This document shows positions 9,041 to 17,114 of a DNA stretch of 40,350 nucleotides, one piece after another. The notes beneath the pieces are model-generated. The model was not told the origin of the DNA. It searched no databases and saw nothing but the letters and a program-made list of their open reading frames with translations. Origin of the DNA: Planctomycetales bacterium (GTDB lineage Bacteria; Planctomycetota; Phycisphaerae; Sedimentisphaerales; Anaerohalosphaeraceae); NCBI GenBank assembly GCA_022615575.1, contig JAKEGM010000043.1, forward strand, positions 1-40,350, given 5' to 3'. Position 1 is the first letter of the stretch; the number at the start of each line of letters is the position of its first letter. The position numbers and the translations under genes are program-made.

Positions 9041-10015
9041 TTAATCCGATCGGAGGGGCCAGTCAGGACGGATGATTTCGTCCTGCTTGAGCATACAAAC
9101 ACCGGATGGGCAGGAGCCGATATCCGGCTTCAGGTCCCGGCCATTTCGCATTGCGATAATTTTCTTGCAGAAGTCCGCCCCTGCCAAGTGTGAGCAGGGA
9201 TAGCCGCCGCCGAACCGGGGGTTTATTTCGAGCAGTTTTATGCCTTCTTTGTCTTCTATCGCATCAACATCTGCCGGCCCGACCAGTTTCATGCAGGACA
9301 GCAGTTTCGTGCCGAATTCAATCATGGCCGAATCATTAACACTGACGGCTTTGTCCGTTTCGCCGGCACGCATCGACAGTTTCTTTTTGCAATAGACGCT
9401 GACGGGACGGCCCTGGCAGTCGCCGAACAGGTCATAGCCATATTCGATGCCCGCAACAAATTCCTGTATCATCGGCTCGCGAACGGCCTCGACAGCCGCT
9501 TCAATCTGGAGTTTGTCATAGCACCGGGTGATGTCAATCGAGGCGCTGCCCCGCCGGGGTTTGACCAGCAGCGGCCAGTTCACCTGGCGGGCATCCAGCG
9601 ATTCCATGGCCTCTTCGACCGTCAAAAACGCCAAAGGGGTGCCCAAACCGTGGACTTTAGCAAACTGGCAGGTAAGGTATTTATCGGACGCCACCGCAAT
9701 CGTTTCGGCCGGCGAAAGCACAATCATAACCCCTTCCTTTTCAAAGGCCTGCCGCCAGCCGCTCAATACCTCTAATTCGGGGTCTATTAAGGGCACAACG
9801 ATGTCTATCCGGTTTGTCCTGCACAAATCCAGCAAGGCCTTTGGATAATGATCCTTTTTGACCTCCGGCAGGATGGCGGTTCCATCGCAATAGGCAAAAG
9901 CGGGCGCAAAAGGACTGCTGTCGGCACCCCAGACCTGACCTGCGGGTCCAAGGGCTTCCTTGAAGTACTTGACGAGATAACCTCGTCTGCCTACTGAGGA
10001 TAGTAAGATTTTCAT
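9041..10015 (-). CDS. ATP-grasp enzyme (CarB/PylC-like), polysaccharide-locus type
   Basis: MKILLSSVGRRGYLVKYFKEAL...DIVVPLIDPELEVL...WPLLVKPRRGSASIDI...KLLEINPRFGGGYPCSHLAG. Confidence 0.85.
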   Translation of the reverse strand: MKILLSSVGRRGYLVKYFKEALGPAGQVWGADSSPFAPAFAYCDGTAILPEVKKDHYPKALLDLCRTNRIDIVVPLIDPELEVLSGWRQAFEKEGVMIVLSPAETIAVASDKYLTCQFAKVHGLGTPLAFLTVEEAMESLDARQVNWPLLVKPRRGSASIDITRCYDKLQIEAAVEAVREPMIQEFVAGIEYGYDLFGDCQGRPVSVYCKKKLSMRAGETDKAVSVNDSAMIEFGTKLLSCMKLVGPADVDAIEDKEGIKLLEINPRFGGGYPCSHLAGADFCKKIIAMRNGRDLKPDIGSCPSGVCMLKQDEIIRPDWPLRSD

Positions 10016-10193
10016 GGCACCGGTACAATTAATTGAGTTGCCCACAGAGATATCTTCGTCAAAATTTAACCGTAAATTCAGATGATTTCAACTGATTTTT
10101 GTCGATAAATACGTATGGACTTTTGATGCGAATCGATTTACACTGCCCGTGCGCGTTAAATCGGAAAAATCAGTTTTGGGCGGATGAGAACGT

Positions 10194-11318
10194 ATGATTT
10201 TCAGTGAATTTGTGGGGCCCCAGAAGTCGTTGAGCTGGGCGTTTCAGTTCTGGCCGGTGTTGGCGTATTCGTTTGTCGTCGCACTGGCGGCAACGTGGCT
10301 GTGCAAAAAGATTGCATTGAAACTGGGGATTGTGGACAGGCCCAACGCCACCGTCAAAACCCACAAGGAGCCGGTGGCCTACTTAGGGGGCGTGGGGATT
10401 TTAGCCGGGCTGGTAGTAGGAATACTGGCAGGGATTGTGCTGCTGAAGGATACGGAGGTGTTCGACACCTGTTTGAAACAGTTGCTGGGGATATTGGCGG
10501 GTGGGAGCATCGCCTGCTTTGTGGGATTGGTCGATGACATTCTCGACATCCGGCCCTGGCAGAAGTTTCTGGGGCAGTTTGTCGCAGCCACCGCCCTGCT
10601 GTACGTCGGGATCCGGCCGGGGCTGCATTATACAACTGTGTATTTCGGCTGGACTATCTCGCTGACAATAGAGCTGATTTTGGGAATCCCGATTGTCGTT
10701 TTCTTTGTTTTGGGGGCAACCAATTCGCTGAACCTGCTGGATGGGCTGGACGGCCTGTGCGGCGGGGTTACAGCTATTATTACCATCGCCCTGCTGTTGC
10801 TGTCAATCCACCGCGCCACGTGGGGATTCAGCGAAACAGGGGATCCGGTGCGGATAATTGTATGCCTTGGACTCGTGGGCGGGGTGCTGGGGTTTCTGCC
10901 GTTCAATCGCCATCCGGCCAAAATCTTTATGGGAGATGCGGGCAGTATGCTGCTGGGATTTGTGGTTGCGGCCCTGATGATCCTGTTCGCCGAACAGGTG
11001 CCGAGGTGGTGGATGGCGTCGATTGTCATTTTCGGATTGCCGATTCTGGATACGGCAACGGCGCTGGTGCGGCGATTCATCAACCAAAAACCCCTTTTCG
11101 TTTCCGACCGGGGACATATTTATGACCAGATGATGGACCGGGGACTTCCGCTGAAAAAGACCGTTGCGATCTGCTACGGACTGGCGGGATTGTATGCGTT
11201 CGTCGGGCTGGCGATGAGCCAGATTCGCACATGGTATGCGGTGGTTGTGTATCTGCTGGTTGTCGCTGTTTCAGCGTTTGTGATTTGGAAGAAGGGCTTT
11301 TTGAAGTTTAACAAGTAG
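10194..11318 (+). CDS. MraY/WecA-family undecaprenyl-phosphate glycosyl-1-phosphate transferase
   Basis: Polytopic; VAYLGGVGILAG, VGLVDDILDIRPWQKF, NSLNLLDGLDGLCGGV, HPAKIFMGDAGSMLLGF, RGHIYDQMMDRGL. Confidence 0.93.
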   Translation: MIFSEFVGPQKSLSWAFQFWPVLAYSFVVALAATWLCKKIALKLGIVDRPNATVKTHKEPVAYLGGVGILAGLVVGILAGIVLLKDTEVFDTCLKQLLGILAGGSIACFVGLVDDILDIRPWQKFLGQFVAATALLYVGIRPGLHYTTVYFGWTISLTIELILGIPIVVFFVLGATNSLNLLDGLDGLCGGVTAIITIALLLLSIHRATWGFSETGDPVRIIVCLGLVGGVLGFLPFNRHPAKIFMGDAGSMLLGFVVAALMILFAEQVPRWWMASIVIFGLPILDTATALVRRFINQKPLFVSDRGHIYDQMMDRGLPLKKTVAICYGLAGLYAFVGLAMSQIRTWYAVVVYLLVVAVSAFVIWKKGFLKFNK

Positions 11319-11344
11319 CTGTTAGCTGTCAGCTTTTAGCGAAA
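11317..11344. repeat. Heptamer tract AGCTGTT-AGCTGTC-AGCTTTT-AGCGAAA
   Basis: Four consecutive 7-bp units starting AGC, spanning the junction of two convergent genes. Confidence 0.75.
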
Positions 11345-11952
11345 TGATCCGTTCGGACAACATAGACATTGCTGACAATGCCGTGGTTTTCAATATGAGC
11401 AACCGTCTTGAAACCAAATTTTTCATACATTTTGTTAATGGGACCGATGGTGACAGCGGCCAGAATTTTTAACTCTTGAATCCCCCTTTTTTGACATTCA
11501 TTAAAGCCCATTTCGACGAATCGGGTTGCCAAACCATGCCCTCTGGCCTCGGGCGATACAGACATCGACAGAAACTCGGCTTCCGGGAATTGGTATTTCT
11601 TAATGCGGCTGGGATAAAAAAGGGTTTCAAAAACCTTCTGGATTATCCTCCACGAAACCAACTTTCTAAACAAAAGAAAGGCAAATTGAAATCCATTTTT
11701 CTTCATGATTGATTTATAAAGTCCCTTCAGATTTGCCGTAAACGTCGCAAACCCAACCACCTTGCCTTCTTTGACCGCAACATACCCAAAGCTCTGCGGG
11801 TCTTGCGCAATCGCCCGATACAAAGCGGTTACAAAATCAATCCCCAGAGAACTGATAAAACCCTGATTAATCCCTTCGATGTGAAGCCGTGCGGCTTCTT
11901 GAGCATACTCGGGGGTTAATGAAACAATTTGCACCACATTATTTTCCGGCAT
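11329..11952 (-). CDS. GNAT family N-acetyltransferase
   Basis: VVQIVSLTPEYAQEAARLH...VSPEARGHGLATRFVEMGFNECQKRGIQELKILAA. Confidence 0.82.
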   Translation of the reverse strand: MPENNVVQIVSLTPEYAQEAARLHIEGINQGFISSLGIDFVTALYRAIAQDPQSFGYVAVKEGKVVGFATFTANLKGLYKSIMKKNGFQFAFLLFRKLVSWRIIQKVFETLFYPSRIKKYQFPEAEFLSMSVSPEARGHGLATRFVEMGFNECQKRGIQELKILAAVTIGPINKMYEKFGFKTVAHIENHGIVSNVYVVRTDHFAKS

Positions 11953-11974
11953 AACGTTATCCTTCAGGTAATCC

Positions 11975-13207
11975 TTATTTTCCTACAATAAAACAGACGT
12001 TGGTGGTGGCGGAGCCGCCGATGTTGAGCGTGGCGACGCGGCGGGCGTTTTTGACCTGGTATTCGCCGGCGGTGCCGGTCACCTGCTTGTAGGCATCCAG
12101 CAGCTGCCGCACGCCGGTAGCACCGACGGGATGGCCGCAGCCGATCAGCCCGCCGGATGGATTGATGGGCAGCTTGCCGCCTAACTCAATCACGCCCTCC
12201 TCAATCGCCCGCCAGCTTTGGCCGGGGGCGGTCAGACCGAAGTGGTCGATGGCCATATACTCCGATGTCGTAAAGCAGTCGTGCGTTTCGATGGCGTCCA
12301 GGTCCCAGCAATCCTTAAGACCTGCGCGGCTGTACGCATCGGTGATGGCCTTGCGGGTCCAGGGCAGGACAAACGGCTGATTTTCGGATTCGGCCACTTT
12401 AGCGGAAAATTCCATCGGGGCAGTCGTCTGCCCCCAGCCCTGAATATACGGAATGGATTCCAGCGTGATACCGCAGCGTCTGGCGTATTCGGCGGCAAAC
12501 GGTGCCGAGGCCATATACATACAGACCGCCCCGTCGGTAATCTGCGAGCAGTCGGTTACTTTAATCCGGCCGGAAACGGTGGAATTATATTGGCCTTTTG
12601 AACACGCATGGTCATAGCTCATAAACCAGTCGCGGGTCTGGGCGTTGGGATTCAGTTTGGCGTTGGCGTAGTTAATCGCCGCAATTTGCGCCAGATAAGT
12701 GTCATCCAGGCCAAAGCGTTCCTCATACACGTCGCCCAATTTGCCGAACAGTTTGGGGAAGGGAAACTCCACGCCCGCCGATTCCCGGCTGTACCAGGCG
12801 GCGGTGCCCAGATAATCGCCCCCTTTGGCCGGCGAGGCGGTTTTCATCAGTTCGACGCCAATCAGGGCAATGCAGTCATACATGCCCGCTCGGATATGGG
12901 CCATGGCCGACATGACCGCCAGGGCGCTGGAGGCGCAGGCGCCTTCGAACCGGCTGGTAGGCAGGCCCCGAAACGCCGGGTCAAAATCCACAAAGAACGC
13001 CCCCAAGTGCCCCTGCATGCAGTACAGCTCAGCGGCAAAGTTGCCGATAAAGGCGGCCTTGATGTCGGCCGGCTCGATCCGGGTCGTCCTCAGCGACCCT
13101 TCATACGCCTCGCGCATCATCGCACAGATGTGCTTGTTCTCACGCGCCCAGTTGCGGGCAAAATCGGTCTGATACCCGCCTAAAAGATAGACCTTTTGTT
13201 CACTCAT
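11975..13207 (-). CDS. Thiolase family protein (acetyl-CoA acyltransferase / SCP-x thiolase-like)
   Basis: Active-site RFEGACASSALAVMSA, ETHDCFTTSEYMA, NPSGGLIGCGHPVGATGVRQL. Confidence 0.9.
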   Translation of the reverse strand: MSEQKVYLLGGYQTDFARNWARENKHICAMMREAYEGSLRTTRIEPADIKAAFIGNFAAELYCMQGHLGAFFVDFDPAFRGLPTSRFEGACASSALAVMSAMAHIRAGMYDCIALIGVELMKTASPAKGGDYLGTAAWYSRESAGVEFPFPKLFGKLGDVYEERFGLDDTYLAQIAAINYANAKLNPNAQTRDWFMSYDHACSKGQYNSTVSGRIKVTDCSQITDGAVCMYMASAPFAAEYARRCGITLESIPYIQGWGQTTAPMEFSAKVAESENQPFVLPWTRKAITDAYSRAGLKDCWDLDAIETHDCFTTSEYMAIDHFGLTAPGQSWRAIEEGVIELGGKLPINPSGGLIGCGHPVGATGVRQLLDAYKQVTGTAGEYQVKNARRVATLNIGGSATTNVCFIVGK

Positions 13208-13220
13208 TGCGATAATCCTT

Positions 13221-13255
13221 AGCTTCCAGCGGCCAGCCGCCAGCTTCCAGCAGGA
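13221..13255. repeat. Heptamer tract AGCTTCC-AGCGGCC-AGCCGCC-AGCTTCC-AGCAGGA
   Basis: Five consecutive 7-bp units between the thiolase start and the four-helix-bundle gene. Confidence 0.8.
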
Positions 13256-13284
13256 AAACTGAACCGGCCGCGATCTTTTTCATT

Positions 13285-13650
13285 TCATTGTCGATTGCTT
13301 TTGCGTACTGTTTTTACAAATGCGGTAAGCATTTTTCGAATTTCAATAACTTCTTTGGAAAGGTTTTGATAGACTTCCTTTTCGATATAGCCCAGTTCCA
13401 TAGATAACAAAAGCAAGTATTCAATCTCATTTAACGAACCCAATGAGATATCCATGAATCGTGTTAATTCCGTCTCGGTTGTCCGTCCGCATCCCTCAGC
13501 AATATTTGTTGGCACGGACACTGCCGCCCGTCTGATCTGCGAGGTCAGGCCATAGTTTTCTTTGGCAGGAAATTTATCCGTAATCTTATACAACAACAGC
13601 GCCAGTTTATGAGAACGCTGCCATGCCTGAATGTTTCGGTAATCCTTCAT
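13285..13650 (-). CDS. Four-helix-bundle protein (S23 / 23S rRNA intervening-sequence protein family), copy 1
   Basis: MKDYRNIQAWQRSHKLALLLYKITDKFPAKENYGLTSQIRRAAVSVPTNIAEG...; start set at internal Met28 of the ORF. Confidence 0.92.
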   Translation of the reverse strand: MKDYRNIQAWQRSHKLALLLYKITDKFPAKENYGLTSQIRRAAVSVPTNIAEGCGRTTETELTRFMDISLGSLNEIEYLLLLSMELGYIEKEVYQNLSKEVIEIRKMLTAFVKTVRKSNRQ

Positions 13651-13663
13651 TTTTTCTGGTCCT

Positions 13664-13691
13664 GCTGGTTGCTGGCCGCTGGTCGCTTTTT
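13664..13691. repeat. Heptamer tract GCTGGTT-GCTGGCC-GCTGGTC-GCTTTTT
   Basis: Four 7-bp units between the start of the four-helix-bundle gene and the stop of the next gene; opposite orientation to the tract at 13221. Confidence 0.8.
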
Positions 13692-13693
13692 CC

Positions 13694-14977
13694 TCATTTT
13701 GCCGGAAAATACTTACCTGCATTAAAAACATACTGCTCTGAAGTACTGTCCGTTCGCAGCGAGTCCGGCACCGGCAGGTTTTGCGACTGAATCAGTTCAA
13801 TCGCCCGGTCTTTGCCGCCGAGCATATAGACCATCAGGCTGGGACTGGCCCAGTTAAAGCCCGTGCTCATCACCCGGTCGATGCCTTCGATGCCATACCG
13901 CTCATCCGTGACCTGGCCGATCAGCATATACGCATAGGCGATATAGGTCGCCAGCAGCTCATGGACAATATTCGCCTCAGTGCCTTTGGCGGTCAGAATC
14001 GTCTGGAACGCATCGCGGTATCTGCCCAAATGAATCTGGTCTTTGGCCTTTTCGACAAACTGGACGTGCGGGCGGAAGGCGGTAATGTAGCCGCCGCTGG
14101 CCGGGTCGATATACATAAACTCCCCGCTTTCGAGTTTTTTGTAAAAGCCGCCCTTGTCGCGGGTCTTGTTGCCCAGGTGACCGGCGGCGATCATTTTTTC
14201 GACATAGCCGGGCAGCACAAGTTTGTCATGGAACGCATCATCCGTATGGGCCTGCAAGCTGCGGATAATCGCCTTGTGGATATCCAGGCCGACCAGGTCC
14301 AGCGTCGCCAGGGGCGGCATCAGCCGGCCGGTATAGGGGCCGACAAGGTAATCCATCATCTCGATACCGTGTTCAACCGCCAGTTCCGTAATCCGGGCAA
14401 ACAGGACAAACGCAATGCGGTTTCCGGCGAAACCCGCGGTGGGTTTGACGGGGATTACCGCTCGGCGCAGCTTGGCGGCGCAGAAATCCGCCATAACGTC
14501 CACCACCGCCGGATCGGTTTGGGACGTGCCGCAGATCTCGCAGGCGGCCATCTTTCCGGGCGGATTGTAAAAGTGGGTGGAGAGAAAGTTCTTCCGGAAC
14601 GAATGGGAACGCCCTTTGGGCAGCTCGTCCAGAACCAAACTGGAGGTCACGGAGCTGATGACGGAATCGGGGCGGCGCAGGGCGTCCACCTTTTCATAGA
14701 TTGCCTGCTTGACCGCATAATCCTCAGCCACACACTCCAGAATCCAGTCGGCCTGACTGCACGCCTCGGCCAGCAGGGTGTCGTAATCGCCGCAGGTGAT
14801 GTTTTTGGCAATTGTCCCAGAACGGGCCTGCTTCTGGGCACGGGCAAGCCCCTTCTGCGAACCGGCCTGCGTACGGCTTAAAAACCAGACGCCAATATCA
14901 TTCTGGGCCAGCAGCCCGCCCGTCAGTGAACCCACCGTACCGCTGGCGCCGAGAACCGCAACCTTTTGAATTTTCAT
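13694..14977 (-). CDS. 3-hydroxyacyl-CoA dehydrogenase family protein
   Basis: IQKVAVLGASGTVGSLTGGLLA dinucleotide fold, ADWILECVAEDYAVKQAIYEKVD, LSTHFYNPPGKMAACEIC, GFAGNRIAFVLFARITELAVEHGI. Confidence 0.88.
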   Translation of the reverse strand: MKIQKVAVLGASGTVGSLTGGLLAQNDIGVWFLSRTQAGSQKGLARAQKQARSGTIAKNITCGDYDTLLAEACSQADWILECVAEDYAVKQAIYEKVDALRRPDSVISSVTSSLVLDELPKGRSHSFRKNFLSTHFYNPPGKMAACEICGTSQTDPAVVDVMADFCAAKLRRAVIPVKPTAGFAGNRIAFVLFARITELAVEHGIEMMDYLVGPYTGRLMPPLATLDLVGLDIHKAIIRSLQAHTDDAFHDKLVLPGYVEKMIAAGHLGNKTRDKGGFYKKLESGEFMYIDPASGGYITAFRPHVQFVEKAKDQIHLGRYRDAFQTILTAKGTEANIVHELLATYIAYAYMLIGQVTDERYGIEGIDRVMSTGFNWASPSLMVYMLGGKDRAIELIQSQNLPVPDSLRTDSTSEQYVFNAGKYFPAK

Positions 14978-14983
14978 TTGATT

Positions 14984-15025
14984 AGCCCTTAGCTGTTAGC
15001 CATAAGCTCATACCCGGAAGCTTTT
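14984..15025. repeat. Heptamer tract AGCCCTT-AGCTGTT-AGCCATA-AGCTCAT-ACCCGGA-AGCTTTT
   Basis: Six 7-bp units immediately before the ACATTTT tract. Confidence 0.75.
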
Positions 15026-15026
15026 T

Positions 15027-15124
15027 ACATTTTACATTTTACATTTTACATTTTACATTTTACATTTTACATTTTACATTTAACATTTAACATTTAACAT
15101 TTAACATTTAACATTTAACATTCA
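15027..15124. repeat. Fourteen-unit heptamer array: ACATTTT x7, ACATTTA x6, ACATTCA
   Basis: Read directly; perfect 7-bp period over 98 bp. Confidence 0.98.
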
Positions 15125-15139
15125 GTCAATCGTTGTCCG

Positions 15140-15742
15140 CTAATCGCTGACTGATGACAGCTCATAGCGAGTATGTGCCGGGATAAATTCCTGGCGCAAA
15201 AGTCCGATATGGTATAGGTCGATCCTTTGACCGTCAACAATTTTGTCCTGCCGCAGCGTCCCTTCAATCTGAAAGCCCAGCTTCTCGACAACACGAAAGA
15301 TGGCGGGGTTATTCGTGCGGATGTGCGCCCAGATTTTTTCAATCCCAAGCGTTTCAAAGCCCCATTGGAAGAGAATAGAATGGATTTCCGTGCCAAGCCC
15401 CTGCCCCCAGTACGCTTTTTCGCCGATCACACAGTAGCACTGGGCGGTTTTGTTTTTGCGGTCGATATCAATCAGCCCCGTAACACCGATGGGAACGCCG
15501 TCCAGCGACTCGACCAGAAAATCGGCCCGCGCGTCATTGTCCGCAAGTGTCCGAAACCAAGCCATCGTTTTTTCCTGTTCGAAGTGCTCATCCACAACCA
15601 GCGTCTTGCGGACGGCGGCGTCATTATACCATGTAACCTTGAGAACCATATCCGCTTCGGTCAATGGACGCAAACGGACATGGTCACCGACAATCGTATT
15701 TTTTATTTCCAATTTCCAATTTCCAATTTGTTTTTTAGACAC
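15140..15742 (-). CDS. GNAT acetyltransferase (PseH/RimJ-like amino-sugar or amino-acid N-acetyltransferase)
   Basis: VRLRPLTEADMVLKVTWYNDAAVRKTL...YCVIGEKAYWGQGLGTEIHSILFQWGFETLGIEKIWAHIRTNNPAIFRVVEKLGFQIEG; the GTG start in the ORF track is uncertain. Confidence 0.85.
   Translation of the reverse strand: MSKKQIGNWKLEIKNTIVGDHVRLRPLTEADMVLKVTWYNDAAVRKTLVVDEHFEQEKTMAWFRTLADNDARADFLVESLDGVPIGVTGLIDIDRKNKTAQCYCVIGEKAYWGQGLGTEIHSILFQWGFETLGIEKIWAHIRTNNPAIFRVVEKLGFQIEGTLRQDKIVDGQRIDLYHIGLLRQEFIPAHTRYELSSVSD
15706..15729. repeat. Heptamer tract TTTCCAA x3 plus partial unit
   Basis: Three exact 7-bp units inside the N-terminal coding region of the acetyltransferase. Confidence 0.85.
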
Positions 15743-15860
15743 GATTAACTTGATTTACATGGATTTTAAACCGCCAAAATCATCAGCATAAAAAACGTAT
15801 GTTGAATTTATTGTTCGTGTTGTTTCGCGGCATTCGTGGCTTTGTCTCTTAAATCTAAAT

Positions 15861-17114
15861 TCAGAAACTGTAGTTGCTGAAAACGTCATCCAGCGTTTGT
15901 TTTCGGCGAATCAGTTTGAACTGGGCTTGCCCCTCGTCGGCCACAATCGCCGGGGCGGGGTTGATAAAGGGCGGTGTCATCACCAGCGTATAGGCGCCGA
16001 CATTGCCGATCTGGATGTAATCGCCCGGCTCGGGCAGCGGCGCAGCGATATCCTTGAGCAGGATGTCTTTTTCCATGCAGGTGGCCCCGACAACACTGTA
16101 GGTTTGGACAGGACGCCCCTGTTTTTGGGTTATCACTGCATGGGGCATCGTGAGCGAATGAAGCGTCGGCTTTGTATTGAACGCACTGCCGTCCACCGTT
16201 ACAAAGACCTGATCCCGAATCGTTTTGACGCTGACGACTTTGGCGATAAAACTCACGCAATCGGCCGCCATGGCCACGCCCGGTTCAATGACCAGCGTCG
16301 GTTTTTTCTGCTGCACCCAGGCATGGCCGTTTAAGACACTGCCAACGGTCCGGGCATAATCGTCAAACGTCGGCGTATCCTTAAACGGCATTCCGGAACG
16401 CATTTTCCCGAAAAAACCGCCGCCGATATTGATGTATTCTATCGACTCCGGAAAATACGTCCGGGCGATATCGCACAAGGTACGGGCAATAACCTCAAAA
16501 CACCACGTGCTTCGGTCAGTGGTGGACGTATGGCCGTGCAAGCTGATTACTTTTACGTTATCAGCGGGTGATTTTACATTTTGCATTTTACATTTAACAT
16601 TTAACTCGTCGGGGTCGAGGCCGAAACGGCCAACCTTGAGGGAGTCCTGGATGTGTGATTGGCCGGACTGGTCGGACAGGCCGATATTGATGCGAAGACC
16701 GATGCGGATTTCCCTGTCGGGATGTTTTTGAGCATAGGCCTGCACCAGCGTTAATTCAGGTTCACTGTCCACATTAACCATGCTTCCATTGTTTAAGGAC
16801 AGTTCGATGTCATCCGAGGTCTTAACCGGGCCGTTAAAGATAATCTGTTCCGGGGGTTGTCCGACCTTCAGAGCCAGATCATACTCCATCCGGGAAACCG
16901 CCTCCGCCCAGCCGCCCTTGTCTTTGATAATCCGGCACAGATAGGGAATGTAATTGGTTTTGTAGGAATAGGCCAGGACCAGCGGCCGATAGCGGGACGA
17001 AAAGGCCGCCGTCAGGTCGTCATAGTTGGATTCAAACCGCCGGCGGTCAACCCGATAGAACGGCGACCCGCCCGCGATGGATTCAAGTTTTTCAATTTGA
17101 GAATGTGTAAGCAT
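15861..17114 (-). CDS. PLP-dependent alanine-racemase-fold decarboxylase (Orn/DAP/Arg decarboxylase 2 family, LysA-like)
   Basis: SPFYRVDRRRFESNYDDL, VLAYSYKTNYIPYLCRI, VISLHGHTSTTD, INIGGGFFG, VIEPGVAMAADCV, GATCMEKDIL, IGNVGAYTLVMTPPFI. Confidence 0.87.
   Translation of the reverse strand: MLTHSQIEKLESIAGGSPFYRVDRRRFESNYDDLTAAFSSRYRPLVLAYSYKTNYIPYLCRIIKDKGGWAEAVSRMEYDLALKVGQPPEQIIFNGPVKTSDDIELSLNNGSMVNVDSEPELTLVQAYAQKHPDREIRIGLRINIGLSDQSGQSHIQDSLKVGRFGLDPDELNVKCKMQNVKSPADNVKVISLHGHTSTTDRSTWCFEVIARTLCDIARTYFPESIEYINIGGGFFGKMRSGMPFKDTPTFDDYARTVGSVLNGHAWVQQKKPTLVIEPGVAMAADCVSFIAKVVSVKTIRDQVFVTVDGSAFNTKPTLHSLTMPHAVITQKQGRPVQTYSVVGATCMEKDILLKDIAAPLPEPGDYIQIGNVGAYTLVMTPPFINPAPAIVADEGQAQFKLIRRKQTLDDVFSNYSF
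16569..16603. repeat. Heptamer tract TGATTTT-ACATTTT-GCATTTT-ACATTTA-ACATTTA inside a CDS
   Basis: Five 7-bp units; translated on the minus strand as LNVKCKMQNVKS. Confidence 0.9.

Noticed and set aside
13285-13650. rRNA intervening sequence context for the S23-family genes
   Set aside because: No 23S rRNA sequence around either copy; both lie between protein genes.
13781-14881. 366-aa plus-strand ORF
   Set aside because: Antisense shadow of the 3-hydroxyacyl-CoA dehydrogenase, which has clear family motifs.
15027-15124. CRISPR-like array
   Set aside because: Units are 7 bp with no spacers and no cas genes; it is a simple tandem array.
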